Assembly (NCBI RefSeq): GCF_004320525.1 | Contig: NZ_SIHX01000001.1 | Span: forward strand, 372,001-436,000 | DNA: 64,000 nt | Reading direction: 5' to 3' | Source of the DNA: Arthrobacter sp. S39 | Lineage (GTDB): Bacteria; Actinomycetota; Actinomycetes; Actinomycetales; Micrococcaceae | The notes under the pieces: generated by a model | Seen by the model: the letters and a program-made list of their open reading frames with translations, nothing else | Told to the model about the DNA's origin: nothing | Database searches by the model: none | Shown: positions 43,358 through 52,449 of the stretch, in pieces | How the letters are laid out: every line of letters begins with the position of its first letter | How positions within the stretch are numbered: the first letter of the stretch is position 1 | Program-made: the position numbers and the translations under genes

Positions 43358-44023
43358 ATGGCCGGCAAGCAAGAGATACTCACCAGGTCCGGCATCGATG
43401 AAGCGCTGGGCGGCCTTCCGGACTGGCGGTACCGCCTCGGCGGACTGGTGACGGTCTACAAAACGCCGACGGCGGACGCAGCGCTTCAGCTGATTGCCGC
43501 CGTCGGACGCCTCGCCGAAGACCAAAACCATCACCCGGACCTCGACTGGCGCTACAACCGCGTGTTCCTGCGGTACACCTCCCATGACGCCGGCGGCGAG
43601 GTCACCTCACGGGACGTGGCGGCAGCGGCTGCGGCCAGTTCCTCCGCAGCCGACATCGGAGCAACAGCTGAACCGGGACTGCACCGGACCGTCGAGGTGG
43701 GCGTCGACACCACGGACGCTGCCGATATCTCCGAGGTATGGCGCGTTGCCCTCGGCTACAAAAAAGGTCCCGGCACGGATCTGGCCGATCCGTACGGCCG
43801 GGGCCCTTCGGTGTGGTTCCAGGAGACACCCACGCCGCACACCAGCCGCATCCACCTCGACATCCATCGAAGCCAGGCGGAGTCAGCGGCCGTCCTCGAA
43901 AAGGCCGCGACCACCGGCGCCTTAATGAACCGTGACCACGCACCCGACTGGGTGGTGGTCACGGATTCACAGGGGAACAGGCTCTGCCTGTGCACGGAGG
44001 CAGGACATCGGCCGGCGGATTGA
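43358..44023 (+). CDS. Fusion of pterin-4a-carbinolamine dehydratase and VOC (glyoxalase-like) domains
   Basis: A 221-residue two-domain protein. The N-terminal half has the dehydratase motif EDQNHHPDLDWRYNRVFLRY and ends with TSRD; the C-terminal half is a VOC/glyoxalase-like fold (VGVDTTDAADISEVWRVALG, then SRIHLDIHRS and WVVVTDSQGNRLCLC). GGGAG precedes the ATG. It follows thiG by 59 bp and may share its transcript, though no thiamine link is known to me. The metal-binding His pattern of true glyoxalases is not complete. Confidence 0.82.
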   Translation: MAGKQEILTRSGIDEALGGLPDWRYRLGGLVTVYKTPTADAALQLIAAVGRLAEDQNHHPDLDWRYNRVFLRYTSHDAGGEVTSRDVAAAAAASSSAADIGATAEPGLHRTVEVGVDTTDAADISEVWRVALGYKKGPGTDLADPYGRGPSVWFQETPTPHTSRIHLDIHRSQAESAAVLEKAATTGALMNRDHAPDWVVVTDSQGNRLCLCTEAGHRPAD

Positions 44024-44028
44024 GCCGG

Positions 44029-44331
44029 CTACAGCTTGAGCGCCGCCGTCAGCCGGAGCGTGTCATAGTGCGCCCTGGTGAGTCCGAGGTAGATAGCAGC
44101 ACCCGCGGCAGCCACGGTCCCCAGCACCATGGGCAGAACCCACGGAATCCAGGTCAGGCCCGGCTGGTAGCCAAAGCCCGCGGCCATAAAGATGATCCAG
44201 CTCAATGCGCCGACCGCAGTGGCGACCCCAGAGGGCAGCCCCATGCCGTATTTGGCGTGCCGTTTGTCGTTAGCCCAGACAATAAAGCCTGCGGCCACGG
44301 TCACCAGCACAACAATCGTCAGCGAAAGCAT
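44029..44331 (-). CDS. Small membrane protein
   Basis: A 100-residue protein with three hydrophobic helices (LSLTIVVLVTVAAGFIVW, a middle stretch ATAVGALSWIIFMAAGFGY, and LPMVLGTVAAAGAAIYLG). GAGGAG before the ATG supports expression. No known family. It is convergent with the fusion gene, only 5 bp apart. Confidence 0.7.
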   Translation of the reverse strand: MLSLTIVVLVTVAAGFIVWANDKRHAKYGMGLPSGVATAVGALSWIIFMAAGFGYQPGLTWIPWVLPMVLGTVAAAGAAIYLGLTRAHYDTLRLTAALKL

Positions 44332-44391
44332 TGAATCTCCTCAAAACGCAACGGATACCCGCCCGCGGAAGGCGGGGTGGGCGGCGGCCTG

Positions 44392-44616
44392 CTAGAACTG
44401 GCCGAAGCCGACCTTGCGGGCCTCTTCCGCGCCGATTTCGACGTAGCCCAGGGCGTTGCCCGGAACGATGATGATACGGCCCTTGTCGTCCTTCAGGCGG
44501 AGATCGGTGCCCTTGGTGATGGCTTCTTCAACGACCGTAGCCACGGCGTCAGCGTCCTGCGCTGATTCCAGCACGATTTCGCGGCCAATATTCTGAATGC
44601 CAATCTTAATTTCCAA
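44392..44616 (-). CDS. DUF3107 protein
   Basis: A 74-residue protein with the DUF3107 pattern EIKIGIQNIGREIVLES and IIIVPGNALGYVEIG, conserved in actinobacteria (M. tuberculosis Rv3208A/TB9.4). The start is TTG at 44616, supported by GGGAGG five bases upstream; no ATG or GTG fits. It is next to a TetR gene as in mycobacteria. Function unknown. Confidence 0.88.
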   Translation of the reverse strand: MEIKIGIQNIGREIVLESAQDADAVATVVEEAITKGTDLRLKDDKGRIIIVPGNALGYVEIGAEEARKVGFGQF

Positions 44617-44666
44617 AAGGGGGCCTCCCAGCCAATCAAAGTTTCTTGGGTTCTCTCATTTGTAGT

Positions 44667-45350
44667 CTAGGACTCTTTGGGGAAGCGAGAGATTCCGCGC
44701 CAAGCTAAACGATAGATGAGGTCGCTGGCCACATCGAGGTCAAGGTTTCCGTCGGTTTCGAGCCAGTACCGCGCGCTGACCTGGGCCATTCCCGCCAGCC
44801 CGCGCCCCAACAGCTGAGCCTCCAGATGGGGCAGCTTGGTGTCCTCGGCAATGACCCGGGCGACGGCGTCGGCGAATGTTTTGTTGAATGTCTCGAGGCG
44901 TGAACTGACGTCCGGATCGTTGATCAGGTCCGATTCGAAGACCAGCCGGTGGGCCTGGTCGTCGCTGGCGATAAAGCGGTAGTAAGCCCGCATCACGGCC
45001 TGGACGCGTTCGTCGTTGTCGGTGGTGGAGCTCAGTGCACCGAGCATCAGGTCCGTCAGCGACGCGAGATGGCTGTCCAGCAGGGCCAGGTACAGTTCGC
45101 GTTTGGACGGAAAATGCTGGTACAGCACCGGTTTGCTCACATGCGCCGTCTCGGCGATCTCGTCCATCGCGGCGCCGTGGTATCCGTTGGCGACAAAGAC
45201 CTCCTGGGCCGCAGCGAGGAGCTGGGCCCGGCGCTCGTCCCGGGGAAGTCGGGCGGACCGCTGGCCTGCGGTGCGTTGAGGTGCAGGCGGTTCGCCGCCG
45301 GACGCCCGGTCAGCCCGTGCTTCGTGGACCACAGTTGCCCTACTTTCCAT
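44667..45350 (-). CDS. TetR-family transcriptional regulator
   Basis: A 227-residue regulator. HTH region: MDEIAETAHVSKPVLYQHFPSKRELYLALLD, near residues 60-92. A charged, Pro/Arg-rich tail of 35 residues precedes it. GGAGG eight bases before the ATG at 45350 fixes the start; the frame stays open far upstream but without family match. It resembles Rv3208. Divergent from moeZ; the 66-bp gap could hold its operator. Confidence 0.9.
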   Translation of the reverse strand: MESRATVVHEARADRASGGEPPAPQRTAGQRSARLPRDERRAQLLAAAQEVFVANGYHGAAMDEIAETAHVSKPVLYQHFPSKRELYLALLDSHLASLTDLMLGALSSTTDNDERVQAVMRAYYRFIASDDQAHRLVFESDLINDPDVSSRLETFNKTFADAVARVIAEDTKLPHLEAQLLGRGLAGMAQVSARYWLETDGNLDLDVASDLIYRLAWRGISRFPKES

Positions 45351-45405
45351 TGCAGTTACCTCCACTTTACTGCGGGGTAATATGACCTCGCGGTATCTCG
45401 GGGCA

Positions 45406-45411
45406 TACATT
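45406..45411 (+). promoter_or_regulatory. -10 box of moeZ, near-leaderless spacing
   Basis: TACATT is followed by five bases and the ATG at 45417; no ribosome site is present. Confidence 0.5.
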
Positions 45412-45416
45412 GAAGT

Positions 45417-46616
45417 ATGGCTTCGACATTCACCGCAAATGTTTCCTCTGTTTCCCTTGAACCCCTGGTGGAGCCCGCAGGGGATTTGACTCCCGCCGAA
45501 GTGGAGCGTTATTCGCGGCACCTCATCATTCCCGAGATTGGGGCCACGGGACAGCGGCGGCTCAAGAACGCCAAGGTCCTGGTCATTGGTGCCGGGGGGC
45601 TCGGTTCGCCGGCCCTGCTGTATCTCGCGGCGGCGGGTGTGGGAACCCTGGGAATCATCGACGACGACGACGTTGACCTCAGCAACCTGCAGCGCCAGGT
45701 GATCCACGGCGTGGCCGATGTGGGACGGCCCAAGATCGAATCGGCCCGTGACGCCATCGCCGCCCTCAACCCGCTGGTGGACGTCCGGCTGCACAACGTG
45801 AGGCTGGACGCCTCCAACGCGCTGGAGCTCTTCGCGGACTATGACCTGATCCTGGACGGTGCTGACAACTTCGCCACCCGGTACCTCGTGAACGACGCCG
45901 CCGCCATCCTGGGCAAGCCCTACGTGTGGGGGTCGATCTTCCGCTTCGACGGCCAGGTGAGCGTTTTTTGGGAACAGCACGGCCCCACCTACCGCGACCT
46001 GTACCCGGAGGCGCCGCCGGCGGGGTCCGTGCCGTCCTGCGGGGAGGGCGGGGTGTTCGGCATGCTTTGCGCCGCCGTCGGCTCGCTGATGGTCACGGAG
46101 GCAGTGAAGCTGATCACCGGCGTCGGGCGTTCACTCCTGGGCCGTGTGGCACTGTTCGATGCCCTCGGCGGCAGCTGGCGCGAGATCCGCGTCTCCAAGG
46201 ACCCCGCGGCGGAACCAATTACCGAGCTGACGGACTACGAGGCCTTCTGCGGCATCACCCCGGCTGCCCCGGCCGACACGGAGCACACCATCACAGCCAC
46301 CCAGCTGGCCACCATGCTGGCGTCCCGCAAGGCCGGACTGAAGGACTTTGACCTGGTGGACGTCCGCGAAACCGGCGAGCACGACATCGTCAGCATCGAC
46401 GGGTCGGTGCTGATCCCGCAGGGACGGATCCTGGCGGGGGAAGCCTGGGCGGAGCTGCCGCAGGACAAGGACATTGTGTTCCACTGCAAGGCGGGGACCC
46501 GGTCGGCGAACGTCCTGGAAGCAGCCAGGAAAGCAGGCTACCAGCGGGTCAGCCATCTCGACGGCGGAATCCTGGCCTGGGTGCGCGACGTGGAGCCGCA
46601 GAAGCCCGTCTACTGA
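45417..46616 (+). CDS. moeZ: Adenylyltransferase/sulfurtransferase MoeZ
   Basis: A 399-residue fusion of a MoeB/ThiF-type E1 domain and a rhodanese. The nucleotide motif is VLVIGAGGLGSPAL at about 54-67, with LSNLQRQVIH and the ATP-site Asp in DGADN. The zinc CxxC pairs of MoeB are missing: the usual CxRC site reads YRDLYP, as in mycobacterial MoeZ. The rhodanese loop FHCKAGTRS holds the sulfur-carrying Cys357. It probably loads sulfur on ThiS, MoaD-like and CysO-like carriers, so it may serve the thi genes upstream. Confidence 0.92.
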   Translation: MASTFTANVSSVSLEPLVEPAGDLTPAEVERYSRHLIIPEIGATGQRRLKNAKVLVIGAGGLGSPALLYLAAAGVGTLGIIDDDDVDLSNLQRQVIHGVADVGRPKIESARDAIAALNPLVDVRLHNVRLDASNALELFADYDLILDGADNFATRYLVNDAAAILGKPYVWGSIFRFDGQVSVFWEQHGPTYRDLYPEAPPAGSVPSCGEGGVFGMLCAAVGSLMVTEAVKLITGVGRSLLGRVALFDALGGSWREIRVSKDPAAEPITELTDYEAFCGITPAAPADTEHTITATQLATMLASRKAGLKDFDLVDVRETGEHDIVSIDGSVLIPQGRILAGEAWAELPQDKDIVFHCKAGTRSANVLEAARKAGYQRVSHLDGGILAWVRDVEPQKPVY

Positions 46617-46619
46617 CCG

Positions 46620-46680
46620 GTTGCCCTATCACTTTTGGTCGCCAAATCGTTCGGTCAGGTGCCAAAACTGATAGAGCAAC
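46620..46680. repeat. Imperfect inverted repeat between convergent moeZ and hemA
   Basis: GTTGCCCTATCACTTTTGG and CCAAAACTGATAGAGCAAC, about 22 bases per arm with three or four mismatches, flank a short spacer. It starts just past the moeZ stop and ends nine bases before the hemA stop. Confidence 0.7.
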
Positions 46681-46689
46681 GGGGGCGGG

Positions 46690-48003
46690 TCAGGCGCTTT
46701 CGAGGCCCTCGTGGTCCACCGGGCATTCAGCCTGCGCCGCCGCGGCAGGCTGCTCCACGGTGATTCCGTAAAGGGTTTCGAGCGCCGTCACGTAGTCGTC
46801 CTGCTGGCCATTCGCCGCCAGCTCCCGGGCGCGGACAGTGGGGACATGCAGCAGCTGCTTAACCATCCGGCGGAGGGCGAACTCCACTTCCTCGGCCGCC
46901 GCGGTGCAGCCGTGCCGGGCACGGACCTTCTCCATTTCGGCGTCCAGGACGTTCATGGTGTGCCTGCGCAATGCCACGATCGCGGTGTCCACTGAACGAG
47001 CCTCCCGCTCCTGTTCGAAGGCCTTGGCCGCGCCGGACACAATGCCGCTGGCCTGGGTGAGGGACTCGGCCTGTTCCTGCGGTGCGGCGAGGCGCACGGA
47101 CTCCAGAGTAAGCAGTTCGACGCTATCGAGCTCGCCGACTTCCGGGTCAAAATCATGGGTCAGGGCGAGGTCGATGGCGATCAGCGGCTGGGTGGATAAA
47201 GCGCGGACCTGCGCAAGTTCGTCCGCCTCGACGCGGGTGTCCGAGCCGCTGCAGCCGATCATGACATCGGCCGCGGCTACGGCTGCGGGCAGGGATTCGC
47301 TGTCCAGCGCCGTGCCGCCGCGGGTGGCCACGAAGCCTTCCGCGCGGCCGGACGACGAGAAGACAGAGATGTCGGTGCAGCCCCGCTCGCGGAGCAGTGC
47401 CATAGTGGCGCCAGCATAGGCGCCGGTGCCGAACACCACGACCTTCTTTGCCGACCAGTCCGGGTTTTCGGAGAGGTCGGTGGCCAGGTCCAGGGCTACA
47501 GAAACGATGGAGAGGCCCCGGGAGCCGAGGGCGGTCTGTGCCCCGACGTCCTTGGCCGTCTTGGAAGCGGCCTGGAACAGCCGGACGAGGCCGGGGCTTG
47601 CGGTGCCCTCGTGCTGTGCGGTGATGAGAGCTCGGCGGACCTGCCCTGCGATTTCACGCTCGCCCACCACGGCTGAATCGAGCCCGGCGCTGACGGCGAA
47701 AAGGTGCTGGCTGACCTCGGGGCCGGTCCGGGTGCTGAAGGAGCGGGAGACAAGCTGTTCGTTGAGGCCGCTGAGCCCGCTGATCTGGGACACCAGGGCC
47801 GCGCGGGCGGCCTCCACGTCATCGGCGTGGGGTGCTTCACCGTAGATTTCGTAGCGGTTGCAGGTGGCAAGCACCACCGCACCCGTCACTGCCGGCGATC
47901 CGGAGAGTGCGGATGTGGCGATACCGGAAGCACCGTTGCTCAACTGAGCAACGGTCTCAAGGTCGATGTCGGCGTGTGTAGCCACCAATGAAAAAAGAAC
48001 CAC
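46690..48003 (-). CDS. hemA: Glutamyl-tRNA reductase HemA
   Basis: A 437-residue NADPH enzyme that turns glutamyl-tRNA into glutamate-1-semialdehyde, the first step of C5 heme synthesis. [10 protein letters not shown] contains the catalytic Cys48; [13 protein letters not shown] and [14 protein letters not shown] (NADPH fold) follow. The C-terminal dimer helices end in a short Ala-rich tail with [11 protein letters not shown]. Start GTG; upstream TATGAT nine bases away. It is divergent from hemE, so the pathway is split over two transcripts. Confidence 0.96.
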   Translation of the reverse strand: MVLFSLVATHADIDLETVAQLSNGASGIATSALSGSPAVTGAVVLATCNRYEIYGEAPHADDVEAARAALVSQISGLSGLNEQLVSRSFSTRTGPEVSQHLFAVSAGLDSAVVGEREIAGQVRRALITAQHEGTASPGLVRLFQAASKTAKDVGAQTALGSRGLSIVSVALDLATDLSENPDWSAKKVVVFGTGAYAGATMALLRERGCTDISVFSSSGRAEGFVATRGGTALDSESLPAAVAAADVMIGCSGSDTRVEADELAQVRALSTQPLIAIDLALTHDFDPEVGELDSVELLTLESVRLAAPQEQAESLTQASGIVSGAAKAFEQEREARSVDTAIVALRRHTMNVLDAEMEKVRARHGCTAAAEEVEFALRRMVKQLLHVPTVRARELAANGQQDDYVTALETLYGITVEQPAAAAQAECPVDHEGLESA

Positions 48004-48012
48004 AGCAGATCA

Positions 48013-48043
48013 ATCATAGCTTTTTCGTGCCTCGGTAGAACAA
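48013..48043 (-). promoter_or_regulatory. Candidate hemA promoter
   Basis: On the minus strand TATGAT at 48018-48013 is a strong -10; TTGTTC at 48043-48038 is a weak -35 with 19-bp spacing. The transcript would start two or three bases ahead of the GTG. Confidence 0.45.
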
Positions 48044-48160
48044 CCCGCAGCGCGGGGACGGCCGGCGCGGGGCCGTGATTCCTGCCACGGCGCCTTTGCG
48101 GCCGCGAAGGGTGACAGGCTGTCGTTATCTTTTGTGCCCGATTTTGGGGACAATCGAGGC

Positions 48161-49279
48161 ATGACTTCCAGCTCCGCCGTGTCCAATGCCGTGTCCAGTG
48201 CCCTGTCTAACGACAGCGCCCTGGCTGCCGGCCATCCTCTAATGGACGGCCGCACCGCAGATTCCCCGCTGATCACGGCTTACCGGGGCGGCAAGCCGTC
48301 GCGCAGGCCCGTGTGGTTCATGCGGCAGGCCGGCCGGTCGCTGCCGGAGTACATGAAAGTCCGCGAAGGCGTGGCCATGCTCGACTCCTGCCTCCGGCCG
48401 GAGCTGGCGTCCGAGATCACCCTGCAGCCGGTGCGCCGGCACGACGTTGACGCAGCCATCTTCTTCTCCGACATTGTGATTCCGCTCAAGCTTGCAGGCG
48501 TCGGCGTGGACATCGTGCCCGGCGTGGGTCCGGTGCTGGACAGGCCGGTGCGAACGGCTGAAGACGTTGCGGCCCTGCCCCGGCTGACGTGGGAAGCCCT
48601 GGAACCCATCCGGGAAGCCGTGCGGCTGACCGTCGCTGAGCTGGGTAAAACTCCGCTGATCGGTTTTGCCGGCGCCCCGTTCACCCTCGCCGCCTACATG
48701 GTTGAAGGCAAGCCTTCCCGCGACCACCTCGGCCCGCGCACCATGATGCACGCCGACCCGGAGACCTGGACAGCACTGGCCAACTGGGCCGCGGATGCCT
48801 CCGGGATGTTCCTCCGCGCCCAGCTTGAAGCCGGCGCCTCCGCCGGACAGCTGTTCGATTCCTGGGCCGGGTCGCTGGGCTTGGCCGACTACACCAAGTT
48901 CGTTGCACCGGCCTCCACCCGGGCGCTGGACCACGTCCGGCACCTCGGCGCGCCGCTGATCCACTTCGGTACCGGAACCTCGGAACTGCTTGTCGCCATG
49001 CGCGACGTCGGCGTGGACGTGGTGGGCGTCGACTACCGCCTTCCGCTGGATGAGGCCAACCGCAGGCTGGGCGGCACGGTGCCCCTGCAGGGGAACATCG
49101 ATCCCGCACTCCTGTCCGCTCCCTGGGAGGTGCTGGAAGCCCACGTGCGCGAAGTCATCCGGGCCGGCTCGGCAGCACCCGGGCACGTACTCAACCTGGG
49201 CCACGGTGTGCCTCCCGAGACCGACCCCGCCGTCCTGACCCGGGTTGTTGAGCTCATCCACTCCATCTCCCCGGAGTAG
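48161..49279 (+). CDS. hemE: Uroporphyrinogen decarboxylase HemE
   Basis: A 372-residue enzyme that decarboxylates uroporphyrinogen III to coproporphyrinogen III. RPVWFMRQAGRSLPEYMKVR, FFSDIVIPLKLAGVG, GFAGAPFTLAAYMVEG and HFGTGTSELL are the family motifs, with the substrate-binding Asp in FFSD. A 40-residue N-terminal tail precedes the core. ATG 48161 has only a weak GAGGC; GACAAT six bases before may be a leaderless -10. First gene of the plus-strand heme operon; hemY follows at 5 bp. Confidence 0.95.
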   Translation: MTSSSAVSNAVSSALSNDSALAAGHPLMDGRTADSPLITAYRGGKPSRRPVWFMRQAGRSLPEYMKVREGVAMLDSCLRPELASEITLQPVRRHDVDAAIFFSDIVIPLKLAGVGVDIVPGVGPVLDRPVRTAEDVAALPRLTWEALEPIREAVRLTVAELGKTPLIGFAGAPFTLAAYMVEGKPSRDHLGPRTMMHADPETWTALANWAADASGMFLRAQLEAGASAGQLFDSWAGSLGLADYTKFVAPASTRALDHVRHLGAPLIHFGTGTSELLVAMRDVGVDVVGVDYRLPLDEANRRLGGTVPLQGNIDPALLSAPWEVLEAHVREVIRAGSAAPGHVLNLGHGVPPETDPAVLTRVVELIHSISPE

Positions 49280-49283
49280 GTCC

Positions 49284-50789
49284 GTGGGCAAGGCAACGGA
49301 TCCCGGACAGCAGCCCGACGTCCCGGCTGAGGCAGTCCTGGCTCCGGCGCTGGTGGTGGGCGGCGGGATCTCCGGCCTCCTGGCCGCCAGGGAACTGGCA
49401 GCGGCCGGCCGCGCCGTCACTGTCCTGGAGGCCACGGACCGCTGGGGCGGCTGCGTAAGCAGCCACGTCGTGGCGGGCCTCCTGCTCGACAGCGGTGCCG
49501 AGTCCTTCGCCACGCGTTCCACCGCCGTGGCCGACCTCGCCGCCGAGTTGGGCCTGGCCGGAAAAATCGTCGCGCCCCGCCCGGGCGGCGCGTGGGTGCA
49601 GCTGCCCGACGGACCGCGGGAACTTCCCAAAACCGGCGTCCTGGGCATCCCCGCCAACCCGTGGGACCCGGAGGTCCGGCGCTCGCTCGGCTTCCTGGGC
49701 TCCCTGCGCGCCTCGCTGGACAGGCTCCTGCCCGCGTCCGTCGGAGCCTCTGCCAAGGTGACAAGCGTGTCCTCGCTGGTGCGTGCCCGAATGGGCCGCC
49801 GCGTCCTTGACCGCCTGGTCGCCCCGGTCGTGGGCGGCGTGCACTCCGCCGACCCCGGCCTGCTTGACGTGGATATGGTGGCGCCTGGACTGCGTGCCGG
49901 GCTTCGCCGGCACGGTTCACTCGCGGCCGCCGTCTCCGCGCAGCGGCGCGGCCCTGGCCCTGCGGCGTCCGCCCCCGGACCGTCTGAAGTGCCGGGCTCC
50001 GGGCGGCAGCCCGTTGCCAAGGCGGGTTCCGCCGTCGCCGGACTGGAGGGGGGCATGCACACCCTCGTCACCGCGTTGCTGTCGGAGCTCCGTGCCCGAG
50101 GTGTGGCGCTGGTGCACGGTGCGCGCGCGGACAGCGCCGCCAGGACGCCGGACGGCTGGCGGGTCACCGCGGGACCAACCGCTTACGACGCCGGCCTGCT
50201 GGTGGTGGCACTCGACGGTCCGGCCGCCATCGGGCTTCTGGAAGCAGCGGTCCCCGGCCTTGCCGGCAAGCAGCCTGACAGCGGTCCCGATGTCAGGCTT
50301 GTCACCCTGGTGGTGGACGTCCCCGAACTGGACCGGCGGCCCCGGGGGACGGGCATCCTGGTGGCACCGCAGACCCCGGGCATTGAAGCTAAAGCACTGA
50401 CGCATGCGACGGCGAAATGGGACTGGCTGGCGGCCGCTGCAGGCCCCGGATCCCATGTCCTGCGGTTGTCCTACGGGCGCGTCGATGGTTCGGCATCCGG
50501 CGGAGGCGGTCCTTCATCCGACAATGACCTCCTGGTCTCCTCCCTGCGTGACGCGTCCGCCCTGCTCGATGTCCCCATCCGGCAGGAGGACATCATCGGC
50601 TGGGACGTTGTCCGGTGGCAGGGAGCGCTGCCGTTCGCCGCTGTCGGACACAAGGCGCGCGTTGCGGACATCAGGCAGATCTGTGCGGAGCAGGAAGGCC
50701 TCGCCGTCGTCGGAGGCTGGGTGGCTGGCAACGGACTGGCTGCTGTCGTGGCCGACACCAGGGAACAGATTCGAAGCTTCCTGAGCTGA
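49284..50789 (+). CDS. hemY: Coproporphyrinogen III oxidase, HemY/CgoX type
   Basis: A 501-residue FAD enzyme oxidising coproporphyrinogen III to coproporphyrin III (formerly called protoporphyrinogen oxidase). FAD motif VVGGGISGLLAARELA near residues 24-39, GAESFATR, GGMHTLVTAL and the C-terminal AVVGGWVAGNGLAAVV with GNG match the family. An Ala/Gly/Pro-rich stretch near residue 230 is an insertion relative to short forms. GTG 49284 has GGAG upstream and sits just past hemE. HemQ and HemH in the same cluster place it in the coproporphyrin-dependent route. Confidence 0.93.
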   Translation: MGKATDPGQQPDVPAEAVLAPALVVGGGISGLLAARELAAAGRAVTVLEATDRWGGCVSSHVVAGLLLDSGAESFATRSTAVADLAAELGLAGKIVAPRPGGAWVQLPDGPRELPKTGVLGIPANPWDPEVRRSLGFLGSLRASLDRLLPASVGASAKVTSVSSLVRARMGRRVLDRLVAPVVGGVHSADPGLLDVDMVAPGLRAGLRRHGSLAAAVSAQRRGPGPAASAPGPSEVPGSGRQPVAKAGSAVAGLEGGMHTLVTALLSELRARGVALVHGARADSAARTPDGWRVTAGPTAYDAGLLVVALDGPAAIGLLEAAVPGLAGKQPDSGPDVRLVTLVVDVPELDRRPRGTGILVAPQTPGIEAKALTHATAKWDWLAAAAGPGSHVLRLSYGRVDGSASGGGGPSSDNDLLVSSLRDASALLDVPIRQEDIIGWDVVRWQGALPFAAVGHKARVADIRQICAEQEGLAVVGGWVAGNGLAAVVADTREQIRSFLS

Positions 50790-50876
50790 CCATCGCCCCA
50801 GTTCAGCCTGTTGTCAGCCTGTTTACAAGGCCAGTCAAGTGCTCTTGCCGACTTTCAATTGACCCGCCACGGTGGC

Positions 50877-50882
50877 TAGGGT
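50877..50882 (+). promoter_or_regulatory. -10 box ahead of the surface-protein gene
   Basis: TAGGGT lies eight bases before the ATG at 50891 (two before an in-frame ATG at 50885), which suits a leaderless start at 50891. Confidence 0.45.
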
Positions 50883-50884
50883 TG

Positions 50885-51628
50885 ATGACTATGGTTAACT
50901 ACAGGTCCGAATTTTCACGTTCCCGGACCGGTATCCATGGGGGATTCCGAAGGGGCAGCGCAGCTGCCGCAATCGGGGCGGTACTGGTCCTCACTGCGGG
51001 TGTTCCCGCGTCCCAGGCAGACGGAAGTTCCGGCGCTGACGAGCCGGAAGTGCAGGTCAGCGGCAGCGCGCAGTTGCCGGTGGTCGGGGGACTCCTGAAC
51101 AGCGTGCTCGGCTCCGCCACAGCCTCGCCCCAGCCCACTCCGGTCCCCGAAGCGACCACCGTGTCCCCGTCGCCGGTCCCCGCGCCCACCACGGCTTCAC
51201 CGTCGCCCACCACCAGCGCTGCGGCAACGGGTACTGCAACGCCCGTGCCCGCCCCGTCTCCGCTGGGCGGCACCACCGCGGCGCCACTCCAGCAGCCAGC
51301 GGCCGGCCAGCCTGATGCAGCTTCCACAGCAGGGGCCGCGCCCGGGGTAACCGGTGGCGACGCCGGCACTCCGGCCGCCGACCAGCCTGCCGCCGGGGAC
51401 AGTGCGGCAGCATCCGCCGCATCAGAGCCAACCGGCAGCGCGTCGGCCCCCACGGCCACAACACGCACCGGGGTTCCCCAGGCAGTCGGCGGCGCCGCCC
51501 AAAGCCGCCACGACATGACCGCCCAGACGGAACCCGCGGCCGAGACCGCCAAGGTGTGGCTCGGCGTCGGGCTTGTCGGGTCAGCGGGGGCAGCCGGACT
51601 GGTCTTCACCCGGATCCGCCGGTTCTAA
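50885..51628 (+). CDS. Low-complexity surface protein, Pro/Ala/Thr-rich, inside the heme cluster
   Basis: A 247-residue protein (245 if it starts at 50891). An N-terminal signal (AAAAIGAVLVLTAGVPASQA) is followed by about 160 residues rich in Ala, Pro, Thr, Ser and Gly (TPVPEATTVSPSPVPAPTT), then a C-terminal transmembrane helix and basic tail (VWLGVGLVGSAGAAGLVFTRIRRF). There is no LPxTG, so it is not a plain sortase target. It looks like a stalk-type wall-spanning or membrane-tethered protein. It interrupts the heme operon between hemY and hemQ and probably has its own promoter. Function unknown. Confidence 0.75.
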   Translation: MTMVNYRSEFSRSRTGIHGGFRRGSAAAAIGAVLVLTAGVPASQADGSSGADEPEVQVSGSAQLPVVGGLLNSVLGSATASPQPTPVPEATTVSPSPVPAPTTASPSPTTSAAATGTATPVPAPSPLGGTTAAPLQQPAAGQPDAASTAGAAPGVTGGDAGTPAADQPAAGDSAAASAASEPTGSASAPTATTRTGVPQAVGGAAQSRHDMTAQTEPAAETAKVWLGVGLVGSAGAAGLVFTRIRRF

Positions 51629-51747
51629 GCCCGGCAGCAGCCCCGGCGCGCCATGCCTGTTGCGCATGATGTGACATTCAACACTTCTACGGCTTGTAGA
51701 ACTCTTCGGTTTCGACTTGGCGAAGGGGAAGGGGCAAACTGGTAACC

Positions 51748-52449
51748 ATGAGCCACACTTCTGCCGAATCTGTCACTAAAACCGAAGAATCAGCCGAGCA
51801 GTTTTTTACCCTCTGGACTGTATTCAAGCGGTCAGCGGACGTCCTGCGCAGCGCTGACGCTGCCGGCGACTTCGATGCGCTGCTGTCCCGCCTGGGCGAA
51901 GCCGGGGTGACCCACCGCGGAAACTATGATGTCTCCGCCATGCGCGCCGATGCCGACGTGATGGTGTGGCTCCATGGCCCCAAGCCCGAAGACCTGCAGC
52001 GGGCGATCCGCGATATCCGCCGCAGCAAGCTTTTCGCCGGAACGGAAATTGTCTGGTCCGCCATGGGGGTGCACCGCGAGGCTGAATTCGCCAAAAACCA
52101 CACACCTGCCTACTCACGCGGCGTTGCGCCGGCAGAGTGGCTGTGCGTCTACCCGTTCGTGCGCTCCTACGAGTGGTACATCCTGCCCGAGGCCGAGCGC
52201 GGCAAGATGCTGCGCGATCACGGCATGCTGGGCCGCGACTTCCCGCAGGTCATCTCCAACACCGTGTCTTCCTTCGCCCTGGGCGACTGGGAATGGATCC
52301 TGGGCCTGGAAGCGCCCGAGCTGGTTGACCTCGTGGACCTGATGCGGCACCTGCGCGCCACCGAGGCACGCAACCACGTCCGCGAGGAGATCCCGTTCTA
52401 CACCGGACGCCGGATCAGTGCGGCGGAGATCGCAGAGGTCCTCGCATGA
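51748..52449 (+). CDS. hemQ: Coproheme decarboxylase HemQ/ChdC
   Basis: A 233-residue enzyme that decarboxylates coproheme to heme b with peroxide. The actinobacterial pattern is present: YDVSAMRADADVMVWLHG, PAYSRG, AEWLCVYPFVRSYEWYIL with the radical Tyr, RDHGMLGRDFPQV with the axial His, and FALGDWEWILGLE. CAAACT seven bases before the ATG may be a leaderless -10. hemH overlaps its end by four bases. Confidence 0.95.
   Translation: MSHTSAESVTKTEESAEQFFTLWTVFKRSADVLRSADAAGDFDALLSRLGEAGVTHRGNYDVSAMRADADVMVWLHGPKPEDLQRAIRDIRRSKLFAGTEIVWSAMGVHREAEFAKNHTPAYSRGVAPAEWLCVYPFVRSYEWYILPEAERGKMLRDHGMLGRDFPQVISNTVSSFALGDWEWILGLEAPELVDLVDLMRHLRATEARNHVREEIPFYTGRRISAAEIAEVLA

Noticed and set aside
48239..50167. 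642-residue open frame on the minus strand opposite hemE and hemY
   Set aside because: It is antisense to two well-supported genes, has Arg/Pro/Ser-rich low-sense composition and no family match. Long antisense frames are expected at this GC content.
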